Assembly: GCA_027943245.1 (NCBI GenBank)
Contig: JANDJZ010001775.1
Location: 1-14,515, forward strand
Direction of reading: 5' to 3'
Length of the DNA stretch: 14,515 nucleotides
DNA from: Acanthamoeba sp. SK_2022b
Taxonomy: Eukaryota; Discosea; Longamoebia; Acanthamoebidae
Part shown: piece after piece, positions 1 through 5,071 of the stretch
How the letters are laid out: each line of letters starts with the position of its first letter
How positions within the stretch are numbered: position 1 is the first letter of the stretch
Notes under the pieces: generated by a model
Database searches by the model: none
What the model saw: only the letters and a program-made list of their open reading frames with translations
Told to the model about the DNA's origin: nothing
Translations under genes and position numbers: made by a program

Positions 1-472
1 CGCGCTTGGGCGCCAGCAGCGTGCCGCGGCAGGTGGCCGCACCGCACCAGCAGGGATACTCGGCCTTCAGCTTCCTGGTGTAGGGTTCGTCGATGATCAG
101 GCCGTAGTCGTAGCTCAGCTCCTCGCCGGCGGCGATGTTGCGCAGTGCGACGATGAAGATGCGGCCATCGCGCTCGTCGGTGTAGCAGTTGGGCGCGCAG
201 CTGTGGTTGATCCAGCGCGAGGAATTGCCGCCGTAGTTGGCATCGATCACGCGGTCTTCGTCGATGTGGAAGTAGAAGGTATGGTTGGGCTGGCTGGGGT
301 CGTGCGGGTGCCTGTCCTGGGCTTCCTGCCAGCTGACGATTTCCCCTACGTACTCGACAAGGACCTCGCCTTCGGCAAGATCCTGCACGGCGAAGACGCC
401 CTTGCCATGGACACCCGAGCGGCGGGTCTGGATACGGCGGCCGCCGGAAGGGGCCAAAGCTGTGCGGGGCAT
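1..472 (-). CDS. SET-domain protein-lysine methyltransferase (3' end outside window)
   Basis: SET enzymes transfer methyl groups from S-adenosylmethionine to lysine side chains of proteins. I translated 157 codons from the ATG at 472; the frame stays open to the left edge, so the C-terminus is missing. The core motifs are clear: SGVHGKGVFA near residues 19-28, the SAM/pseudoknot motif RWINHSCAPNC at 86-96, and ELSYDYG at 118-124. A post-SET zinc cluster follows, with Cys141, Cys143 and Cys148, and Cys96 as the likely fourth ligand. There is no signal peptide, so a cytoplasmic protein is expected. The ribosome binding site is weak (AGAGAAA). The gene is divergent from topB across 128 bp. The substrate is unknown; the Lys-rich tail of the neighbouring topoisomerase is one candidate, by inference only. 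The family call is firm. Confidence 0.93.
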   Translation of the reverse strand, partial: MPRTALAPSGGRRIQTRRSGVHGKGVFAVQDLAEGEVLVEYVGEIVSWQEAQDRHPHDPSQPNHTFYFHIDEDRVIDANYGGNSSRWINHSCAPNCYTDERDGRIFIVALRNIAAGEELSYDYGLIIDEPYTRKLKAEYPCWCGAATCRGTLLAPKR

Positions 473-495
473 GTTTTCTCTGATAACTTGAATAG

Positions 496-534
496 GCACA
501 CATGCGCGTGCGCGTACACGTACGTACACGCGTG
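496..534. repeat. 39-bp strictly alternating purine/pyrimidine tract (possible Z-DNA)
   Basis: From g496 to g534 purines and pyrimidines alternate without a break, mixing CG, CA/TG and TA steps. The alternation ends at ga (534-535). Such tracts, rich in CG and CA steps, are the classic sequence type that flips to left-handed Z-DNA under negative supercoiling. The tract lies between the SET gene and topB, within the predicted 5' leader of the SET gene. The alternation is seen directly; Z-DNA formation is inferred. Confidence 0.75.
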
Positions 535-542
535 AGCCATGG

Positions 543-572
543 ATTGTAGAAGCGCAGGCATGCGACATGCAG
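543..572 (-). promoter_or_regulatory. Candidate promoter of the SET-domain gene
   Basis: On the minus strand a good -10 hexamer, TACAAT, lies at 548-543. A poor -35 (CTGCAT, 572-567) sits 18 bp upstream. The predicted transcript would start near 536, at the edge of the alternating purine/pyrimidine tract, giving a 5' leader of about 64 nt. No equally convincing promoter for topB was seen in the same spacer. Confidence 0.35.
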
Positions 573-600
573 CTCCTGCGGGGAATGACGAGTACACACA

Positions 601-3516
601 ATGACAAAGACCCTGGTGATTGCTGAGAAGCCTTCGGTCGCGCAGGACATCGTCCGCGCGTTGACTCCGGTGGCGGGCAAATTCGACAAGCACGATGAAT
701 ACTTCGAGAGCGAACACTACGTCGTGACCAGCGCCGTGGGCCACCTGGTGGAAATCCAGGCGCCCGAGGAATTCGACGTCAAGCGCGGCAAATGGAGTTT
801 TGCCAACCTGCCGGTGATTCCGCCGTATTTCGACCTCAAGCCCGTGGACAAGACCAAGAGCCGGCTCAATGCCGTGGTCAAGCTGGCCAAGCGCAAGGAC
901 GTCACCGAACTCATCAACGCCTGCGACGCGGGCCGCGAGGGTGAGCTGATCTTCCGCCTGATCGAGCAGTACGCCGCAGGCGCCAAGCCGGACGGCAAGG
1001 GCCTGGGCAAGCCGGTCAAGCGCCTGTGGCTGCAGTCCATGACGCCGCAGGCCATCCGCGACGGCTTCCAGAACCTGCGCAGCGACAGCCAGATGCAGGG
1101 CCTTGCCAGCGCGGCGCGCAGCCGCTCCGAGGCCGACTGGCTGGTGGGCATCAACGGCACGCGCGCCATGACGGCCTTCAATTCGCGCGACGGCGGCTTC
1201 TTCCTGACCACCGTGGGCCGCGTGCAGACGCCCACGCTGTCCCTGGTGGTGGAGCGCGAGGAAAAGATCCGCAAGTTCGTCAGCCGCGACTACTGGGAAG
1301 TGCATGCCGCCTTCGACGCGCAGGCCGGCCAGTACCTGGGCAAGTGGTTCGATCCCCAATGGAAGAAGAGCGAGGATGCGGAAGCCCGCGCCGACCGCAT
1401 CTGGAACCAGCGCGACGCCCAGGCCATCGCCGACGCCGTGCGCGGCAAGCCGGCCCAGGTCACCGAGGAGTCCAAGCCCACGTCCCAGGCCAGCCCGCTG
1501 CTGTTCGACCTGACCAGCCTGCAGCGCGAGGCCAACGGCAAGTTCGGCTTCTCGGCCAAGACCACGCTGGCGCTGGCGCAAAGCCTGTACGAGCGCCACA
1601 AGGCCCTGACCTACCCGCGTACCGACTCGCGCGCCCTGCCCGAGGACTACGTGCCCGTGGCGCACCAGACCTTCGCCATGCTGGCCGGCAGCGGCATGCG
1701 CCACCTGGCGCCCTTTGCCCAGCAGGCGCTGGACGAGAACTATGTGCGCCCGACCAAGCGCATCTTCGACAACAGCAAGGTGTCGGATCACTTTGCCATC
1801 ATCCCGACCACGCAGGCGCCCAGCGGCCTGTCCGAGGCCGAGCAAAAGCTCTATGACCTCGTCGTGCGCCGCTTCATGGCCGTGTTCTTCCCGAGTGCCG
1901 AGCACCAGGTGACCACGCGCATCAGCAAGGTCGAGCAGCACAGCTTCAAGACCGAAGGCAAGATCCTGGTCAAGCCCGGTTGGCTGGCCATCTACGGCAA
2001 GGAGGCCGCCAACGAGGTCGAAGGCGGCAAGGACGGCGACAAGGGCCAGCCCCTGGTCGCGGTGCAGCCCGGCGAGCAGCCGCGCGCCGGCCAGGTCGAT
2101 CCCAAGGGCCTCAAGACCAAGCCGCCCGCGCGCTACTCCGAAGCCACGCTGCTGGGCGCCATGGAAAGCGCGGGCAAGCAGGTGGAGGACGACGAGCTGC
2201 GCGAGGCCATGCAGGAAAAGGGCCTGGGCACGCCTGCCACGCGCGCGGCCATCATCGAAGGCCTGCTGACCGAAAAGTACATGCTGCGCGAAGGCCGCGA
2301 GCTGATTCCCACGGCCAAGGCCTTCCAGCTCATGACGCTGCTGCGCGGCCTGGGCGTGGAAGAGCTCTCGCGCGCCGACCTCACCGGTGAATGGGAATAC
2401 AAGCTGGCCCAGATGGAAAAGGGCCAGCTCTCGCGCGATGCCTTCATGCAGCAGATCCAGTCCATGACGGAAAAGCTGGTCAAGAAGGCCAAGGAATACG
2501 ACCGAGACACCGTGCCCGGCGACTACGCCACCCTGTCCACGCCTTGCCCCAACTGCGGCGGCGTGGTCAAGGAGAACTACCGCCGCTACGGCTGCACGGG
2601 CAGCGACGGCCAGGGCGCGGGCTGCGGCTTCTCGTTCACCAAGTCGCCTGCAGGCCGCACCTTCGAGACGGCCGAGGCCGAGCAACTGCTGCGCGACCGT
2701 CGCCTGGGCCCTCTGGACGGCTTTCGCTCCAAGGCAGGCTGGCCCTTCGTGGCCGAAGTCACCATAGTGCGCGATGAGGAAGGCGGCAACTACAAGCTCG
2801 AGTTCGACTTTGGCGACGACGCCGCCTCCGAAGACACGGGCGAGCTGGTGGACTTTGCCAGCCAGCAATCGCTGGGCCCCTGCCCCAAGTGCGGCGCGCC
2901 CGTCTTCGAGCACGGCAGCAACTACGTCTGCGCCAAGGCCGTGCCCACGCTGGCCCAGGCCACGCCCAGCTGCGACTTCAAGAGCGGGCAGATCATCCTG
3001 CAGCAGCCCATAGAGCGCGAGCAGATGCAAAAGCTGCTGCAGACCGGCAAGACCGACCTGCTGGACAAGTTCGTCTCCAACCGCACGCGGCGCAGCTTCA
3101 AGGCCTTCCTGGTGTGGGACGGCGCGGCCGGCAAGGTGAACTTCGAGTTCGAGCAGCGCGACAGCAAATACCCGCCGCGCAAGACAGCGGTCGCCAAGAG
3201 CGCGCCGGCCAAGAAGGCACCTGCCAAGAAGGCCGCGGCCAAGACCACGGCAAAGACCGCCACCAAGACTGCGCGCAAGCCGGCCGCCGGCACATTGCAG
3301 CCCAGCGCGGCCCTGGCCGCCGTCATCGGCGAAGGCACGGTGGCGCGAACCGAGGTGGTCAAGAAGCTGTGGGAATACGTCAAGGCCCAGAACCTGCAGG
3401 ACCCCAAGGACAAGCGTGTCATCCGCGCCGACGACAAGCTGCGGCCCGTCTTCGGCAAGGACAGCGTGAACATGTTCGAGCTGGCCGGCATCGTGGGGAA
3501 ACATCTCACCCCCTGA
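601..3516 (+). CDS. topB: DNA topoisomerase III with C-terminal SWIB domain
   Basis: This is a type IA topoisomerase, which cuts one DNA strand through a tyrosine and passes the other through, relaxing and decatenating DNA. The protein has 971 residues. The Toprim domain starts with TLVIAEKPSVA (residues 4-14, Glu9) and has NACDAGREGELIF at 106-118. The second Asp usually found in that motif is Gly111. The catalytic Tyr338 lies in TYPRTDS, and DHFAIIPT is at 396-403. Two Cys4 zinc clusters follow: Cys649/652/665/675 and Cys761/764/777/791. Next come a Lys/Ala-rich linker (about 861-896) and a SWIB domain (about 897-971). E. coli TopB is much shorter (about 650 residues) and lacks the SWIB part. 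The ATG at 601 puts IAEKPS at its normal distance from the start; GGGGA at 580-584 is a distant, weak ribosome site. The gene stands alone, divergent from the SET gene. Confidence 0.96.
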   Translation: MTKTLVIAEKPSVAQDIVRALTPVAGKFDKHDEYFESEHYVVTSAVGHLVEIQAPEEFDVKRGKWSFANLPVIPPYFDLKPVDKTKSRLNAVVKLAKRKDVTELINACDAGREGELIFRLIEQYAAGAKPDGKGLGKPVKRLWLQSMTPQAIRDGFQNLRSDSQMQGLASAARSRSEADWLVGINGTRAMTAFNSRDGGFFLTTVGRVQTPTLSLVVEREEKIRKFVSRDYWEVHAAFDAQAGQYLGKWFDPQWKKSEDAEARADRIWNQRDAQAIADAVRGKPAQVTEESKPTSQASPLLFDLTSLQREANGKFGFSAKTTLALAQSLYERHKALTYPRTDSRALPEDYVPVAHQTFAMLAGSGMRHLAPFAQQALDENYVRPTKRIFDNSKVSDHFAIIPTTQAPSGLSEAEQKLYDLVVRRFMAVFFPSAEHQVTTRISKVEQHSFKTEGKILVKPGWLAIYGKEAANEVEGGKDGDKGQPLVAVQPGEQPRAGQVDPKGLKTKPPARYSEATLLGAMESAGKQVEDDELREAMQEKGLGTPATRAAIIEGLLTEKYMLREGRELIPTAKAFQLMTLLRGLGVEELSRADLTGEWEYKLAQMEKGQLSRDAFMQQIQSMTEKLVKKAKEYDRDTVPGDYATLSTPCPNCGGVVKENYRRYGCTGSDGQGAGCGFSFTKSPAGRTFETAEAEQLLRDRRLGPLDGFRSKAGWPFVAEVTIVRDEEGGNYKLEFDFGDDAASEDTGELVDFASQQSLGPCPKCGAPVFEHGSNYVCAKAVPTLAQATPSCDFKSGQIILQQPIEREQMQKLLQTGKTDLLDKFVSNRTRRSFKAFLVWDGAAGKVNFEFEQRDSKYPPRKTAVAKSAPAKKAPAKKAAAKTTAKTATKTARKPAAGTLQPSAALAAVIGEGTVARTEVVKKLWEYVKAQNLQDPKDKRVIRADDKLRPVFGKDSVNMFELAGIVGKHLTP

Positions 3517-3610
3517 GGCGCTTACGCGCCTTCCCCCTCTTTACTCGCTCCGCGAGGCGGCCGGCTTAGGCCCTTCCTCGGTGTCCCTGGCTTTGGGGCG
3601 CGCCAGTTTT
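3516..3610. repeat. Intergenic repeat-like element starting with a small hairpin
   Basis: Directly after the topB stop, GGCGC-TTAC-GCGCC (3517-3530, one more A-T pair outside) forms a short hairpin followed by TTCCCCCTCTTT. A C- and T-rich stretch with GCGAGGCGGCCGGC follows. From memory, similar runs of hairpin, TTCCCCCTC and GCGAGGCGG recur between genes in Comamonadaceae. The hairpin may help end topB transcription, but its U-tract is poor. Confidence 0.4.
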
Positions 3611-3690
3611 GAGGGCAGTGTTTGAGCTCTACGCCAGCGGGTCGCCGGCCTGACATGGGGGCAACACATGCTTGGGCTAATCTAGCGGGC

Positions 3691-4482
3691 ATGGATACCG
3701 AAATGCTCACCCCGGCAGCGGCTGCCGCCGCTGTTTCCTCCCCGGCGCCCTCGCGCTCCATCCGCCTGGACGGCGCCTCCAACTTCCGAGACCTCGGTGG
3801 CTACGCTGGCCTGGATGGCCGGCGCGTGCGCTGGCGCACGCTGTTCCGTGCCGACCACCTGGCCGGCCTCAGCCCAGCGGACCTGGACGTGCTGCAGGGC
3901 CTGAAGCTCGCGCGCAGCGCGGACTTCCGGGGCAAGATGGAAAGCGCCCACCTGGCCTACGAATGGCCGGGCATTGCCCGCCATGCGCTCATCGTCGAGC
4001 CCACCGTGGTGCAGCGCGCCAGCGCCCTGATCGCCGCAGGCAACGACCTCACGGCCGCCCATGCCGAGGAGCTGATGCAGGACACCTACCGCAGCTTCGT
4101 GCACGCCTACGCACCGCGCTTTGCACAGTTGTTCCAGCTGCTGCTGGACAGCCAGGATCCGCTGGTCTTCCACTGCACGGCCGGCAAGGACCGCACGGGC
4201 TGGGCTGCCGCCTTGCTGCTCACCGCGCTGGGCGTGGACGAGGACACCGTGATGCAGGACTACCTGCTGACCAACCAGCTCTACCAGCGGCCCGCTACCA
4301 CCTTCGCCCCCATGCCAGCCGAAGTGATGGATGTGCTGTGGCGCGTGCAGGCCTCCTACCTTGCGGCCGCCACCGACATGGTGCGGGCCGACTTCGGGGG
4401 GATGGAAGGGTATCTGCGGGATGCGCTGGGCATCGACAGTGCGGCACGCGAGCGGCTGGCCGCGCTTTACCTCGAAGGGTGA
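3691..4482 (+). CDS. Protein tyrosine phosphatase family protein (Y_phosphatase3-like)
   Basis: This is a CX5R phosphatase that should hydrolyse phosphate esters through a cysteinyl-phosphate; the physiological substrate (phosphotyrosine, phosphoinositide or other) cannot be read from sequence. The 263-residue protein has NFRDLGG at residues 31-37, typical of the bacterial tyrosine/serine phosphatase group, and the loop HCTAGKDRTG with Cys162 and Arg168. The lysine inside the loop is shared with LipA-type enzymes. No signal peptide or membrane segment is seen. The start is uncertain: in-frame alternatives are ATG 3655 and TTG 3622, neither with a ribosome site. I chose 3691 because conserved sequence begins about 25 residues later and because a TAATCT hexamer at 3678-3683 would place transcription initiation at or next to this ATG. 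It follows topB after 174 bp and is probably transcribed alone. Confidence 0.88.
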   Translation: MDTEMLTPAAAAAAVSSPAPSRSIRLDGASNFRDLGGYAGLDGRRVRWRTLFRADHLAGLSPADLDVLQGLKLARSADFRGKMESAHLAYEWPGIARHALIVEPTVVQRASALIAAGNDLTAAHAEELMQDTYRSFVHAYAPRFAQLFQLLLDSQDPLVFHCTAGKDRTGWAAALLLTALGVDEDTVMQDYLLTNQLYQRPATTFAPMPAEVMDVLWRVQASYLAAATDMVRADFGGMEGYLRDALGIDSAARERLAALYLEG

Positions 4483-4517
4483 TTACCTTCGCTCACGGGG
4501 CGGCAGGGTGGCGCGGC

Positions 4518-4523
4518 TAACAT
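4518..4523 (+). promoter_or_regulatory. Candidate -10 element of the small lipoprotein gene
   Basis: TAACAT in the context ggcTAACATgg lies 42 bp before the lipoprotein ATG, leaving room for a short leader with its AAGGAGA site. No convincing -35 is visible. Similar hexamers lie before the peroxidase gene (TACCAT, 8532-8537) and the asparaginase gene (TAGCAT, 9140-9145). Confidence 0.35.
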
Positions 4524-4565
4524 GGGCTGTGCCGGTCGGTTGCGCCGGAGTTCAAGGAGATTGCG

Positions 4566-4745
4566 ATGAAATACGGCATGCGTGAGCTGGCCGCGATGGT
4601 GCTGGTGGCCCTGAGTGTGGGGCTGGCTGGCTGTGCGGGCGGGGTGCCTGGGGATGTTGCGGGGAGCCAGGCGTCCAGTGGCAGTGGGGTGACGGTGTTT
4701 GGGACTGTGGATGCCAATGTGAGTCATACGCGGACTTCGCGGTGA
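4566..4745 (+). CDS. Small lipoprotein, 59 aa, with porin-like N-terminal strand motif
   Basis: A strong ribosome site (AAGGAGA, 4554-4560) lies 5 bp before the ATG. The 59-residue product starts MKYGMRELAAM, followed by a hydrophobic core and the lipobox LAGC, with Cys23 as the likely lipidated residue. The mature part would be only 37 residues, Gly/Ser/Ala-rich, ending SGVTVFGTVDANVSHTRTSR. The VTVFGTVDA segment resembles the first strand of betaproteobacterial porins (pattern SVTLYGVVDAG). No function is known to me. The gene lies 83 bp after the phosphatase and probably has its own promoter. The signal and ribosome site support a real gene despite its size. Confidence 0.72.
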   Translation: MKYGMRELAAMVLVALSVGLAGCAGGVPGDVAGSQASSGSGVTVFGTVDANVSHTRTSR

Positions 4746-4803
4746 CTCTTTGTGCTTTGGTTCTTTCGCTGGATTTGTCCCTGCCGGGTGGTTGTTTTTC
4801 GAG

Positions 4804-4821
4804 GCCGGGTTTCGGCCCGGC
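4804..4821. repeat. Hairpin GCCGGG-TTTCGG-CCCGGC
   Basis: A perfect 6-bp GC stem with a 6-nt loop. The run GTTGTTTTT lies about 10 nt upstream on the plus strand (near 4791-4799). Read on the minus strand, this becomes an A-run shortly after the stem, so it is not a standard terminator for convergent minus-strand transcription. Confidence 0.5.
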
Positions 4822-4877
4822 GGCCGACCAAAGAAGCGCGCCCCACTGCCCACGACCCTTCGCTTCGCTGCGGGCGA

Positions 4878-5016
4878 CCTGCGTTGTGCGGGATGCGGGG
4901 TGCGCCGTGAAACTCGTTGCGCGCTGCGCGCTTCACTCAAAACTCACGGCGAGCTAGACAACGAAGCAAGCCTGTCCTTCGGCAGGCTTGCCACCCCGCA
5001 TCCCGCCCAACGCAGG
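4878..5016. repeat. Long inverted repeat: 25-bp arms with nested palindromes
   Basis: The arm at 4878-4902 and the arm at 4992-5016 are reverse complements over 25 bp with one mismatch (GTG against GGG at the seventh to ninth positions). Just inside, CGCCGTGA (4903-4910) pairs with TCACGGCG (4944-4951). A third element, GCAAGCCTG (4966-4974) with CAGGCTTGC (4983-4991), forms a hairpin ending exactly at the right arm. The whole could fold as a cruciform or branched RNA. Confidence 0.8.
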
Positions 5017-5043
5017 CGTGGGCAGAAGGGGGGGAGGCTGGGG

Positions 5044-5064
5044 AACAGCCAACAGCCAACAGCC
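5044..5064. repeat. Heptamer tandem repeat (AACAGCC)x3
   Basis: Three perfect head-to-tail copies of AACAGCC end 7 bp before the penicillin-binding protein stop codon (5072-5074). The repeat lies outside the coding frame, so copy-number change would not alter the protein. Confidence 0.85.
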
Positions 5065-5071
5065 AGCCGGG

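Larger units (their letters stand above)
4746..5071. other. Gene-free spacer between convergent genes, rich in inverted repeats
   Basis: About 326 bp separate the lipoprotein stop from the penicillin-binding protein stop. Open frames exist, but none has a ribosome site or a recognisable domain, and their Pro/Arg-rich translations look like repeat DNA. The spacer contains a GCCGGG hairpin (4804-4821), a long imperfect inverted repeat (4878-5016) with smaller palindromes inside, and a heptamer tandem repeat (5044-5064). It looks like one copy of a dispersed intergenic element and could end transcription from both sides. Confidence 0.65.

Noticed and set aside
558..570. GCATG-CGA-CATGC inverted repeat between SET and topB as an operator
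   Set aside because: Five-base arms occur often by chance in this base composition; it is noted only as lying near the predicted SET promoter.
346..3504. A 1052-residue minus-strand open frame opposite topB
   Set aside because: It is the antisense shadow of a GC-biased gene. Its composition is Leu/Gly/Arg/Ala/His-rich with no motif, and it overlaps both topB and the true SET reading frame.
4467..4940. A 157-residue minus-strand frame, and overlapping plus-strand frames, in the 4746-5071 spacer
   Set aside because: The Pro/Arg/His-rich translation comes from inverted-repeat DNA and from opposite the small lipoprotein gene. No ribosome site or domain.
5044..5064. CRISPR or minisatellite array
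   Set aside because: Only three 7-bp copies without spacers; it is a simple tandem repeat.
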